64,000 nt of DNA from Sphingoaurantiacus capsulatus (lineage in GTDB: Bacteria > Pseudomonadota > Alphaproteobacteria > Sphingomonadales > Sphingomonadaceae): NCBI RefSeq assembly GCF_042648405.1, contig NZ_JBHRXV010000003.1, positions 62,001 through 126,000 on the forward strand, given 5' to 3'. Each line of letters opens with the position of its first letter. The first letter of the stretch is position 1. A program made the translations under genes and the position numbers. Below, in pieces: positions 8,099 to 16,610 of this stretch. The notes under the pieces were generated by a model. That model was not told where the DNA came from, made no database searches, and was given only the letters and a program-made list of their open reading frames with translations.

Positions 8099-9205
8099 AT
8101 GAGCGGACCCGTCATGAAACCCTGGATCGCGGCGATCGACGCCTATGTGCCCGGACGGGCCAAGGCCGATGGCGCCACGCGTGTCGTCAAACTCTCGTCG
8201 AACGAGAACCCGCTGGGGCCGAGCCCCAAGGCGATCGCGGCGATGGCCGAGATTTCGGGGCAGGCGCACCGATATCCCGATGGCGCCTCGAACGAGCTGC
8301 GCGACGCCATCGCGGCGCACCACGGCCTCGAGTTCGACCGGGTGGTCTGCGGCACCGGCTCCGACGAGATTTTGCAGCTGCTCGCCACGGCGTACGCGAG
8401 CGCGGGCGACGAAGTGCTCTACGTCCGCCATGGTTTCATGGTCTACCCGATCGCGGCGATGCGCGCCGGTGCGACGCCGGTGGCGGCGCCCGATGTCGAC
8501 TATACCGCCGACGTCGACCAGCTGCTGGCGCATGTGACGCCGCGCACCCGCATCCTGTATCTCGCTAACCCGAACAACCCGACGGGCACGATCATCGACC
8601 GCGCCGCGGTCGAGCGGCTGCAGGCCGGGCTGCCATCGGACGTGCTGCTGGTGCTCGATGCGGCCTATGCCGAATATATCGACGACGCTTCCTATGAGGA
8701 CGGCATCGCGATGGCGCGGCACCTGCCCAACGTCATCACCACACGCACCTTCTCGAAAATCTACGGCCTCGCCGCCGAGCGGGTGGGCTGGGCATACGGG
8801 CCGCCGAGCGTGATCGATGCGATCAACAAAATCCGCGGGCCGTTCAACGTGACCAGCGCCGGCCAGGCGGGCGCGCTCGCCGCGCTCGGCGACCAGGCGT
8901 GGATCGACAAGTGCCGTGCGCACAACGCCGAATGGCGGACGTGGCTGGCGACCGAGATCGGCAAGCTAGGCAATGCCGGGCTGCGCGCGGTGCCGTCGGC
9001 AGCCAACTTCATCCTCATCACCTTCGCCGACGAAGGTGCGGTGACCGCAGAGAAGGCCAACGCCTTCCTGACGAACGAGGGCTATCTCACGCGCTGGCTG
9101 CCCAAGCAGGGCCTCGGCAATGGCCTGCGCATCTCGATCGGCACCGAGGAGGAGACGCGCGGCGTCGCCGACGCGCTGCGTCGCTTCGTCGAGCAGGCGG
9201 GCTGA
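8099..9205 (+). CDS. hisC: Histidinol-phosphate aminotransferase
   Basis: Class I/II PLP aminotransferase of 368 residues. It has KLSSNENPLGPSPKA at the N-terminus, the substrate/PLP motif YLANPNNPTGT, and the Schiff-base lysine in TRTFSKIYGLAAERVGW. HisC converts imidazole acetol phosphate to histidinol phosphate. Some members also make aromatic amino acids, and here the next gene is an arogenate/prephenate dehydrogenase overlapping by 1 nt, so a role in tyrosine synthesis is likely. ATG 8099 is assumed; ATG 8114 is an alternative. Confidence 0.93.
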   Translation: MSGPVMKPWIAAIDAYVPGRAKADGATRVVKLSSNENPLGPSPKAIAAMAEISGQAHRYPDGASNELRDAIAAHHGLEFDRVVCGTGSDEILQLLATAYASAGDEVLYVRHGFMVYPIAAMRAGATPVAAPDVDYTADVDQLLAHVTPRTRILYLANPNNPTGTIIDRAAVERLQAGLPSDVLLVLDAAYAEYIDDASYEDGIAMARHLPNVITTRTFSKIYGLAAERVGWAYGPPSVIDAINKIRGPFNVTSAGQAGALAALGDQAWIDKCRAHNAEWRTWLATEIGKLGNAGLRAVPSAANFILITFADEGAVTAEKANAFLTNEGYLTRWLPKQGLGNGLRISIGTEEETRGVADALRRFVEQAG

Positions 9206-10113
9206 TGCTGCCCTTTTCGCGCGTCGCGATCCTGGGCCTCGGTCTGATCGGATCGTCGGTGGCGCGCGCCATCCGCGCCGCGATGCCGACGGTGCGCCTG
9301 TCAGGCAGCGATGCCGACCCGGCGGTGCGGGCGCGGGTGATCGAACTCGACATCCTCGACGATGTGGCCGACGGCGCGGGCGCGGCGGTGGTCGATGCCG
9401 ATCTCGTCATTCTGTGCGTGCCGGTGGGTGCGATGGCGGCGGTGGCCGCCGAGATCGCGCCCGAGCTGTCGCCTGGGACCGTCATTTCCGATGTGGGATC
9501 GGTGAAGGGCCAGGTGCTCGCCGACCTGACCGCCGCCCTGCCCGGCATGGCGATCATCCCGGCGCACCCGGTGGCGGGGACCGAAAACAGTGGCCCGGAT
9601 GCGGGCTTCGCAACGCTGTTCAGGAATCGCTGGTGCATCATCACGCCGGCCAACGACGCCGACCCGCTGGCGGTCGAACGGGTGAAGAGCTTCTGGACGG
9701 CGATTGGCAGCAATGTCGAGGTGATGGACGCGCGGCACCACGACCTGGTGCTGGCAGTGACCAGCCACCTGCCCCACCTCATCGCCTATACGATCGTGTC
9801 GACCGCTTCCGACCTTGAGGACGTGACCCGGTCAGAGGTCATCAAATATTCGGCGGGCGGTTTCCGCGACTTCACCCGCATCGCCGCCAGCGACCCGACG
9901 ATGTGGCGCGACGTGTTCCTGTCGAACAAGGAAGCGGTGCTGGAAACCTTGCAGCGCTTCTCCGAGGATCTGTCGGCGCTGCAGCGGGCGATCCGCTGGA
10001 ACGACGGCGATGCGCTGCATACGCTGTTCACCCGGTCGCGCGCGGTGCGCCGCGCCATCATCGACGCCGGCCAGGACACCGCCGCCGCCGACTTCGGCCG
10101 CGAGCATGAATAG
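9205..10113 (+). CDS. tyrA: Prephenate/arogenate dehydrogenase
   Basis: NAD(P)-dependent oxidative decarboxylase of 302 residues for tyrosine synthesis. The Rossmann motif ILGLGLIGSS lies at residues 8-17. The substrate-site signature PAHPVAGTENSGPDAG and the catalytic-histidine region SHLPHLIAY are intact. There is no fused chorismate mutase or ACT domain, so it is the short monofunctional type. It starts within the hisC stop (TGATG), so the two are co-translated. Prephenate and arogenate specificity cannot be separated by eye. The name tyrC is also used for this form. Confidence 0.93.
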   Translation: MLPFSRVAILGLGLIGSSVARAIRAAMPTVRLSGSDADPAVRARVIELDILDDVADGAGAAVVDADLVILCVPVGAMAAVAAEIAPELSPGTVISDVGSVKGQVLADLTAALPGMAIIPAHPVAGTENSGPDAGFATLFRNRWCIITPANDADPLAVERVKSFWTAIGSNVEVMDARHHDLVLAVTSHLPHLIAYTIVSTASDLEDVTRSEVIKYSAGGFRDFTRIAASDPTMWRDVFLSNKEAVLETLQRFSEDLSALQRAIRWNDGDALHTLFTRSRAVRRAIIDAGQDTAAADFGREHE

Positions 10114-10183
10114 CGCTTGGTAACCATCATCTGATAGACGCGGCCACGGCGGCATTTATGATGCCTGCCGAGGGGGATATCGG

Positions 10184-11731
10184 ATGCACGGGGTGGAAAG
10201 CGTCAGGCGCCTGCTGGCGATCGGCGCGGCGATGTCGGCGGAGCGCGATCTCGACCGGCTGCTGGAAATGATCCTGCTGTCGGCGAAGGAGCTGACCGGC
10301 GCCGACGGCGGCACCTTGTTCCTCGCCACCGATAACGGCCACCTCGAAGCCAAGATGCTGCATACCAGCTCGCTGGGCTATGCGATGGGCGGCAGCACCG
10401 GCACACCGGTGAGCTTCCCGCCGCTTCCCATCGCCGATAGCCGTTTGGCGGCGGCAGCCTGCGCGCGCGACGGCGCGACGATCGTGATTGCCGACGTCTA
10501 TGCCGAGAGCGCCTTTGACTTCGTGGGGTCGAAGCGCTTCGATGCCGAAAACGGCTATCGCACCCGATCACTGCTGTGCACGCCGATGCGCAATGTCGCC
10601 GGCGAGACGGTCGGGGTCATCCAGCTCATCAACGCGGTCGAGAACGGCGAGGTCGTCGCCTTCTCCGACGACGCGGTGCTGCTCGCCCAGTCGCTGGCCA
10701 GCCAGGGCGCGGTGTCGATCGACAACCGGCGGCTGATCGACCAGCTCGGCAGCCTGTTCGAGGCCTTCGTCGACACCATTAACACCGCGGTCGACGAGAA
10801 GTCGCCCTACACCGGCAACCACTGCAAGCGCGTGCCCGAGCTGACCTTGATGCTCGCCGACGCGGCCTCGGCCGCCAACGGCCCGCTCGCCGAGTTCACC
10901 ATGGATGACGCCGACCGCTACGAGCTCGGCATCGCGGCGCGGCTGCATGACTGCGGCAAGGTGACGACGCCGGTGCATGTCGTCGACAAGGCGACGAAGC
11001 TGGAGACGATCTTCGACCGCATCGCGCTGGTCGATGCACGCTTCGAACTGCTGCGCCGCGACGCGGAGATCGCGGCGTTGAGGGGGGAGATCGACGACGC
11101 TGCGCGCGATGCGTTGCTGGCCGATTTGGCCGACGAACAGGCGTTCCTGCGCGTCGCCAATGTCGGCGGCGAGCGGATGCGCGACGAAGACATCGCGCGC
11201 GTCCGCCGCATCGCCGAGCGGATGTGGCGCGATGCGGGAGGGGTAGAGCGACCGCTGCTCGACACCAACGAACTCGAGAACCTCACCATCGTGGCCGGCA
11301 CGCTGACCGGTGCCGAGCGCGGCATCATCAACCATCACATCGTGGCGACGATCCGGATGCTCGAGGCGCTGCCGTGGCCGAAGCATCTGCGGCGCGTGCC
11401 CGAGTTCGCCGGCGGCCATCACGAGCGCATGGACGGGAAGGGCTATCCGCGCGGCCTCACCCGCGACCAGATGTCGGTGCCGGCGCGCGTCATGGCGATC
11501 GCCGACATTTTCGAGGCGCTGACCGCCGACGACCGGCCCTACAAGTCAGCCAAGCCGCTGTCCGAATCGCTCTTCATCCTCGGCAAGATGAAGGAGGGCG
11601 GGCACGTCGACCCCGACCTGTTCGACGTTTTCATCCGCGACAAGGTCTACGCGCGCTATGCCGAGCGCTTCCTGCCGGCGGCGCAGATCGATGCGATCGA
11701 TGAGGCGAAGATTCCGGGCTACCGGCCGTAA
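10184..11731 (+). CDS. GAF-HD-GYP cyclic-di-GMP phosphodiesterase
   Basis: Signalling protein of 515 residues with no membrane segment. A GAF sensor domain occupies about residues 15-185 (LTGADGGTLFLA, LLCTPMRNVAGETVGVIQLIN). An HD-GYP hydrolase follows: HD motif LHDCGKVTTPVH at about 252-263 and HHERMDGKGYPRGL at about 411-424, with the metal- and substrate-binding residues present. HD-GYP proteins hydrolyse c-di-GMP. Between KATKL and LTGAE, normally adjacent, there is an insertion of about 105 mostly helical, charged residues. The start has an AGGGGG site 7 nt upstream. It is probably monocistronic; a long inverted repeat follows. Confidence 0.93.
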   Translation: MHGVESVRRLLAIGAAMSAERDLDRLLEMILLSAKELTGADGGTLFLATDNGHLEAKMLHTSSLGYAMGGSTGTPVSFPPLPIADSRLAAAACARDGATIVIADVYAESAFDFVGSKRFDAENGYRTRSLLCTPMRNVAGETVGVIQLINAVENGEVVAFSDDAVLLAQSLASQGAVSIDNRRLIDQLGSLFEAFVDTINTAVDEKSPYTGNHCKRVPELTLMLADAASAANGPLAEFTMDDADRYELGIAARLHDCGKVTTPVHVVDKATKLETIFDRIALVDARFELLRRDAEIAALRGEIDDAARDALLADLADEQAFLRVANVGGERMRDEDIARVRRIAERMWRDAGGVERPLLDTNELENLTIVAGTLTGAERGIINHHIVATIRMLEALPWPKHLRRVPEFAGGHHERMDGKGYPRGLTRDQMSVPARVMAIADIFEALTADDRPYKSAKPLSESLFILGKMKEGGHVDPDLFDVFIRDKVYARYAERFLPAAQIDAIDEAKIPGYRP

Positions 11732-11735
11732 CGTC

Positions 11736-11900
11736 CCGCTCCCTTGAGGGGAGAGGGAGGGGCCCAGCCGAAGGCTGGGAGGGTGAGGGTGATCTCCGGA
11801 CGAGTCCGCCGATGAGAGGTTAGCCGCAAGCCGCGGCATCACCCTCACCTTCCCACCGCTGCGCGGCTAGCTTTCCCTCTCCCCTCAAGGGAGAGGGAAA
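11736..11900. repeat. Long inverted repeat, family L, copy 1
   Basis: The outer arms CTCCCTTGAGGGGAGAGGGA and its complement enclose inner GGGTGAGGGTGAT/ATCACCCTCACC arms. The element fills the gap between two convergent genes. Small stem-loops such as CCCAGCCGAAGGCTGGG sit inside the arms. Related copies lie at 17911, 44604, 52087 and 55530. It could act as a bidirectional terminator. Confidence 0.8.
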
Positions 11901-11901
11901 G

Positions 11902-12864
11902 CTAGCCGACGATCTTAGGACAGGGCGGTTCCTGCTGGCGCAGCGGCAGCTTGGGCAGGCCTTCGGGCGGCAGCAGCGCCTGCACGTCGCGGCCGATGCC
12001 GCCGAAGGCGAAGCTGACTTCCTTGCGGGTGCGATACTCCCTTGCCGGCGCGGGCGTGCCGGCGAGCGCGGCCTGCACGGTCAGCGGGCAGACGGTGCGG
12101 ATGGTGCCGGATACGCGCAGTGGATCGGCGCTGCCGGCGACGCCGGTGGCGCTGGCGTTGAGTATGTCGCCGTGGCCGTCGGACAAGGTCAGGCTGCGCA
12201 GCTCGACAGTGCCGCCCTGCCGCCAGCCGGCGAAATCCCACACGGGCGCGGCGGAGGTGACGCCCAGTTGTGCCGACAGGTTGAGCGGATCGCCGCCGCC
12301 GAAGCGGATCGCGTCGGCAACCAGCACGACTTGCGCCTGTTCGGGGAAGGTCGGCGCGCGGCTCGCCGGGTCGGCGGTGGCGGGCGTTTCGCGGAAATGC
12401 CATTCGAACGACGGCGCGGTCGCGGTGGCGCGGAGCAGCGGGAGCGTTACCCGCGCGTCGTTGTGGACCGCCGACAGCCGCGCGATTCGGGTGCCGTCGA
12501 GGCGCAGACTGGCATGGCCTTCCGCCGATTCGACCTGGAAGACGGCGCCGTCGAGGCCCGGTGCGGACCAGACCACCTTCGGCTTCAGCAAGCCGATCGA
12601 GGTGAGGTCCTGCTTCCACGGCTGGCGGTTGAGCTGACCCGTCTCGGCCTCGACGCTGAAGCGATATTGGCCGTCATGGCGGAAGCGCACCGACGGCAGA
12701 CCGGCCTCGAGCCGATAGGGGAAGCCACCGACCGCCGCGGGTTCGGCCAGCACGCCGGTCAGCGCCTGCTCGAAGATCGCGCGCTCGCCGTCCCAATACC
12801 ACCAATAGGCGCCGAGCCCGACGGCGAGCGGGATCAGAGTCGCCCATAGCGGAATGCGGCTCAT
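11902..12864 (-). CDS. DUF2125 domain protein
   Basis: Protein of 320 residues with one N-terminal membrane helix (LWATLIPLAVGLGAYWWYW) and a large periplasmic part. It matches the alphaproteobacterial DUF2125 family, recognised from FPYRLEAGLPSVRF and the beta-rich repeats that follow. Function unknown. It is the last gene of the ftsE-ftsX-ydcF-plsC-DUF2125 run and overlaps plsC by 4 nt, which suggests an envelope role. Confidence 0.85.
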   Translation of the reverse strand: MSRIPLWATLIPLAVGLGAYWWYWDGERAIFEQALTGVLAEPAAVGGFPYRLEAGLPSVRFRHDGQYRFSVEAETGQLNRQPWKQDLTSIGLLKPKVVWSAPGLDGAVFQVESAEGHASLRLDGTRIARLSAVHNDARVTLPLLRATATAPSFEWHFRETPATADPASRAPTFPEQAQVVLVADAIRFGGGDPLNLSAQLGVTSAAPVWDFAGWRQGGTVELRSLTLSDGHGDILNASATGVAGSADPLRVSGTIRTVCPLTVQAALAGTPAPAREYRTRKEVSFAFGGIGRDVQALLPPEGLPKLPLRQQEPPCPKIVG

Positions 12865-13544
12865 GGCAGCGGCTTGTTGATCGCGGCGTGGAGCCGGGCT
12901 TCGAACTCCTTGCGGTCGAGGCCCGCCGGGATCGTCTCGCCGACGTCGATGGTGATGGTGCCGGGCCGCTTCACGAAAGCATTGCGCGGCCAGACCTTGC
13001 CGCTGTCGAGCGCGATGGGGACCACCGGCAGCTTCAGCATCTTATAGAGGCCCGAGACGCCGGGCTTCAGCGGCGGCGCCTCGCCGACCGGCATGCGCGA
13101 GCCTTCGGGGAAGATGATAATCGGCCGGCCCTGTGCCATCGCGGCTTCCGCCGCGCGCATCATCGTGCGCATCGCCTTGGTCGACGCGTCGCGCTCGACG
13201 GGGATCGAGCCGTGACGTTGCGCGACATAGCCCCAGAACGGAATCCGCATCAGTTCGGCCTTCAGCACCACCGCCGGGAAATCCCAGAGGTAGAGCGTGG
13301 CGATCGTCTCGAACGCCGACTGGTGCTTGGCGGCGATGATCACCGAATGCTGCGGAATCTCGCCGCGGATGACGACGCGGATGCCGAGCACCGGCAGCAG
13401 CATCCGGAACCAGGTCGACCACCAGCGGCCGGTGGCGCGGATGGCGGGCGCCCAGAACACGCCGATGACCGCGCCGACCGGCACGATGATCGCCGAGCCG
13501 AGGTAAAAGAGGATCGCGAACAGGATCGAGCGCAGCATGTTCAT
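12861..13544 (-). CDS. plsC: 1-acyl-sn-glycerol-3-phosphate acyltransferase
   Basis: Membrane-bound acyltransferase of 227 residues that makes phosphatidic acid. It has an N-terminal hydrophobic helix, an acyltransferase block I reading KHQSAFET, block III FPEGSRMPVG and block IV LPVVPIAL. The usual H-x4-D catalytic pair appears here as H-x4-E, a variant I believe occurs in other alphaproteobacterial PlsC proteins. ATG 13544 lies 4 nt after the ydcF-like stop; an upstream start at 13559 would overlap it. Confidence 0.92.
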   Translation of the reverse strand: MNMLRSILFAILFYLGSAIIVPVGAVIGVFWAPAIRATGRWWSTWFRMLLPVLGIRVVIRGEIPQHSVIIAAKHQSAFETIATLYLWDFPAVVLKAELMRIPFWGYVAQRHGSIPVERDASTKAMRTMMRAAEAAMAQGRPIIIFPEGSRMPVGEAPPLKPGVSGLYKMLKLPVVPIALDSGKVWPRNAFVKRPGTITIDVGETIPAGLDRKEFEARLHAAINKPLP

Positions 13545-13548
13545 GGCG

Positions 13549-14091
13549 TCAGATTCCAAAGGCGGTCGCGGCGCGGCGCAAGGCGTATTTCGCGAACTCG
13601 CGGATCATCGGCTGCAGCGGCCGTTCGACCGGCACGCCGTCGGGCACGATCTCGACGCGTTCGTCATCGAGTTGCGCCTCCAGTTCGACCTGCGCGCGGC
13701 GCATATGGTCGGCGGCGGTAACGAGGCGGATGCTGCGGTACTTGTTGCGCTTGATCCACGCCGCCGTCTCTTCGCCGTTGGAACGCGTGTCGATCGCCTC
13801 GCGTCCGAGATCGATGCAGCAGTCGAACAGCTCCTTCGGCACCTTGTATTCGACGGCCAGCTCGACGGGGCGAACTTTCTTGTCGACGCCGGAGATCAGC
13901 AGGCGCTTCGCCGCCTTGTCCTGCACCAGTTCGATGCCGCGCGCGACACGGCGCGGCCCGCCGGTCAGCACAACGATGCCGTCGGTGCGCACGCTGGCGT
14001 CGAGCGGCGCCGGCATTGCCAGCACGAACCAGGCGAACCAGCCGATCACCGCGACGATGCCGAAGGCGACGAGCCGCCCGAGCACGCCCAT
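13549..14091 (-). CDS. YdcF-like DUF218 protein
   Basis: Membrane-anchored protein of 180 residues with one N-terminal helix (LVAFGIVAVIGWFAWFVLA) and a DUF218/YdcF domain. Domain features include DGIVVLTGGPRRVARGIEL, LLISGV and RLVTAADHMRRA. Relatives such as SanA and ElyC influence envelope integrity and peptidoglycan precursor use. The ATG shares one base with the ftsX stop, so the two are co-translated. The longer upstream reading frame overlaps ftsX and was discarded. Confidence 0.88.
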   Translation of the reverse strand: MGVLGRLVAFGIVAVIGWFAWFVLAMPAPLDASVRTDGIVVLTGGPRRVARGIELVQDKAAKRLLISGVDKKVRPVELAVEYKVPKELFDCCIDLGREAIDTRSNGEETAAWIKRNKYRSIRLVTAADHMRRAQVELEAQLDDERVEIVPDGVPVERPLQPMIREFAKYALRRAATAFGI

Positions 14092-14981
14092 CACAGTTGC
14101 GACCTTAGCGCCCGCGCCACGCTGACGCGCGCGGCCGCCATGGCCAGCGCGCCCACGGCCAGCGGCAGGACGGCGAGCGCCGCCCACCCGGCCCATGGCA
14201 GGGACAAGCCGCCGATCGCGCCCGCGCCCATCGGGCCGACGAGCCAACCGATCATCACGAGAACCCCGAACGCGCATGCCACCCCTGCCAATCCGCCCGC
14301 CAGTCCGTAGCCCAGGTAGCGGTGCTGGAAAACCCGCGCGATGGCAGCGTCTTCGGTTCCCATCAAGTGGAGAAGCTCGATCGTCGGTTGATGGACGTTG
14401 AGCCCCGAGCGCACGCCGAGCACGACGACCGCCACGGTGGCGGCGGTGACCAGCAGCACAATGGCGACCGCGAGGCCCTGCAGCGAGTGCACCAGCCCCA
14501 GCAGCGGCGCGAGCCAGCGGCCATGTTCGTCGAGCCGCGCATCGGGTGCCACCGTATGCAGGCGACGGTCGATCGCAGCGCTGTCGGCACCGGCGCGCAG
14601 CCGCACGTCCACAACGGCGGGGACCGGCAGGTCGGCGGTGACGTTGCCGGCGCCGAGCCAGGGTTCGAGCAGGCGGCGCATTTCGGCATCGGACAGGCGA
14701 TGCGCCGACACGACGCCGGGCTCCCGCTTGAGCGCGGCGACGACGGCATCGAGCTGCGGCGCGGCGCGATCGGGGTTTGGCTGGAGGATCTGCACGGTGG
14801 CGCTGCGGCCGAGATCGTCGGCGACGCCGCCCGCCGCGCTGGCCAGCGCGATCGCCCCCGCGAGCGCCAGCGCGGTCAGGAAGGTCATGATCGCGATGAC
14901 CCAGGGCACGAGCCCGCCCGACCCCTGCCCTTGCGGCAGGAAGGCGTGGCGATGACCGATGGGCGCGAACGGCAGCCGCAT
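14091..14981 (-). CDS. ftsX: Cell division permease FtsX
   Basis: Inner-membrane partner of FtsE, 296 residues, with four predicted helices: one near 27-49, then three in the C-terminal half. The large periplasmic loop between helices 1 and 2 contains LKREPGVVSAHRLSDAEM, as in FtsX proteins, where it contacts murein-hydrolase activators. The C-terminal FtsX/MacB-type permease region shows LLHLMGTEDAAIARVFQHR. The start shares one base with the ftsE stop. Confidence 0.9.
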   Translation of the reverse strand: MRLPFAPIGHRHAFLPQGQGSGGLVPWVIAIMTFLTALALAGAIALASAAGGVADDLGRSATVQILQPNPDRAAPQLDAVVAALKREPGVVSAHRLSDAEMRRLLEPWLGAGNVTADLPVPAVVDVRLRAGADSAAIDRRLHTVAPDARLDEHGRWLAPLLGLVHSLQGLAVAIVLLVTAATVAVVVLGVRSGLNVHQPTIELLHLMGTEDAAIARVFQHRYLGYGLAGGLAGVACAFGVLVMIGWLVGPMGAGAIGGLSLPWAGWAALAVLPLAVGALAMAAARVSVARALRSQL

Positions 14982-15703
14982 TACCGCGGCCTCAGCGGGC
15001 GGAACGGCGCGGGCGGCGCGCGCACCGATCCGGTCGGGTCAGAGAGCGTGCCACCGGCCAGCCGCAGCATCTTCGCCCCCGGCAGTTGCGAGACGAGATG
15101 CGCGTCATGCGTTGCGATGACGATGGTGGTGCCGAGCTTGTTCAGCTCCTGGAACAGGTGGAGCAGCCGGTCGGCCATCTCGGGATCGATATTGCCGGTG
15201 GGTTCATCGGCCACCAGCAGATCGGGGCGGCCGATGACGGCGCGCGCGACGGCGACGCGCTGCTGCTCGCCGCCCGACAGGATCGCCGGCCGTGCCGACA
15301 TGCGGTCGGTGAGGCTCACCCATTCGAGCATCTCCTCGACATGCTCGCGCACCTCATCCTCCGGCCGGCCGGCGATGCGCAGCGGCAGCGCGACATTGTC
15401 GAAGGCGGAAAGGTGCGGGACGAGGCGGAAATCCTGGAAGACCACGCCGATGCGGCGGCGAAGCGCCGGCAGCGCCTCGCGCGGCAGGCTCGTCACCTCC
15501 TCGTCGAAGGTCGAGATGAAGCCGCGGGTGGGACGTTGCGCGAGGTAGATGAGCTTCAGCAGCGAGGTCTTGCCGGCGCCCGATGAGCCGAGCAGCACCT
15601 GCATCGAGCCGCGGTCGAGCGCGAAGCTGAGATCACGCAGCACTTCGGCGCCCGTGCCGTAGCGCAGGCCGACATTTTCAAAGCGGACGACGCTGCTCAC
15701 CAC
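14981..15703 (-). CDS. ftsE: Cell division ATP-binding protein FtsE
   Basis: ABC ATPase of 240 residues. Walker A is GSSGAGKTS at about 39-47, the Q-loop lies in VVFQDFRLVPHLSAFDNVALP, the signature is LSGGEQQRVAVARA and Walker B is LLVADEPTGNID. The order FtsE-FtsX is conserved, and the pair couples ATP hydrolysis to septal peptidoglycan splitting. It is the first gene of the minus-strand operon, and its promoter must lie in the 91 bp shared with the divergent zinc-ribbon gene. Confidence 0.94.
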   Translation of the reverse strand: MVSSVVRFENVGLRYGTGAEVLRDLSFALDRGSMQVLLGSSGAGKTSLLKLIYLAQRPTRGFISTFDEEVTSLPREALPALRRRIGVVFQDFRLVPHLSAFDNVALPLRIAGRPEDEVREHVEEMLEWVSLTDRMSARPAILSGGEQQRVAVARAVIGRPDLLVADEPTGNIDPEMADRLLHLFQELNKLGTTIVIATHDAHLVSQLPGAKMLRLAGGTLSDPTGSVRAPPAPFRPLRPR

Positions 15704-15794
15704 CCCTTCCTCTCGCTTCGGCTTAGTGGCACGCCCTCAAGGGGTCGTCCAGCGTTGCACGGCCCCTGTTGAAGTGCTTATCGGTTCACGCCCC

Positions 15795-16541
15795 ATGATC
15801 ATTACCTGCCCCAGTTGCGCCAAGCGCTACCAGATCGCCGATACCGCCATCGGGCCGGCCGGCCGCACCGTCCGCTGCGCCGCCTGCGGCCATGGCTGGC
15901 ACCAGGGTCCAGCGGAAGCTGCAGCGTCGCCCGAGCCGTTGGTGGCGCCGCCGCCTGTTCAGGCCCCGCAACCGGCGCCAGCGCCTGCGCCGCCGCCCCC
16001 GCCGCCGAGCTGGACCGCGCCGCCGCGTGCCGAGCCGCGGCCGGTGGCACGCGAGCTCGACCCGGACCTAGAATATCGCCGCCCCTCGCGCTTCGCTGCC
16101 GAGGACCGGCCGCGCCGCAACCCGCAGCCGCTGTGGACGGCCGCTGCCGTCGTGTTCGCGCTGCTGCTGGTCGGGCTGATCCTGCTGACGAAACCCGGCG
16201 GCATCGGCGGCGTCGATCTCGGCAGGCCGCTCGAGCCAGTGTTCCAGGGCACCGCGCTACGCATCGAGGCCTATGAGCCGATCTGGGGCCGCATCGTCGA
16301 CGGGCGCACCGTGCTCACCGTCAACGGCCGCATCGAGAATCCGGCGAAGCGCGAGCTGCTTGTCCCGGTGCTGCAGGCGCGGCTGCGCGATGCGGACGGG
16401 ACCTTGCTCGCCACCTGGACCTCGCCGGCGCCGATGGCGGAACTTCCGGCCGGCGGCGCGGTCAGTTTCGATACCGCGGCGATCGACGTGCCCAACGGCG
16501 CCAGCACAGTATCGATAGGCTTTGCACCCCCGCGCGATTGA
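15795..16541 (+). CDS. Zinc-ribbon (MJ0042-type) membrane protein
   Basis: Protein of 248 residues. An N-terminal zinc ribbon (CPSCAKRYQIAD and CAACGHGW, four cysteines within residues 5-32) is followed by a proline/alanine-rich linker, one membrane helix near 118-138 (LWTAAAVVFALLLVGLILL) and a periplasmic beta domain like DUF3426 (VNGRIENPAKREL). Function unknown. Similar genes commonly sit divergent from ftsE in alphaproteobacteria. ATG 15795 starts exactly at the zinc ribbon. Confidence 0.9.
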   Translation: MIITCPSCAKRYQIADTAIGPAGRTVRCAACGHGWHQGPAEAAASPEPLVAPPPVQAPQPAPAPAPPPPPPSWTAPPRAEPRPVARELDPDLEYRRPSRFAAEDRPRRNPQPLWTAAAVVFALLLVGLILLTKPGGIGGVDLGRPLEPVFQGTALRIEAYEPIWGRIVDGRTVLTVNGRIENPAKRELLVPVLQARLRDADGTLLATWTSPAPMAELPAGGAVSFDTAAIDVPNGASTVSIGFAPPRD

Positions 16542-16610
16542 CAGTGATCGGCGGCGCCCGGGCGGCCTAGAGTGGGATCAGACAAACAGGGACTCAGCGG
16601 GAGGAAGCGC

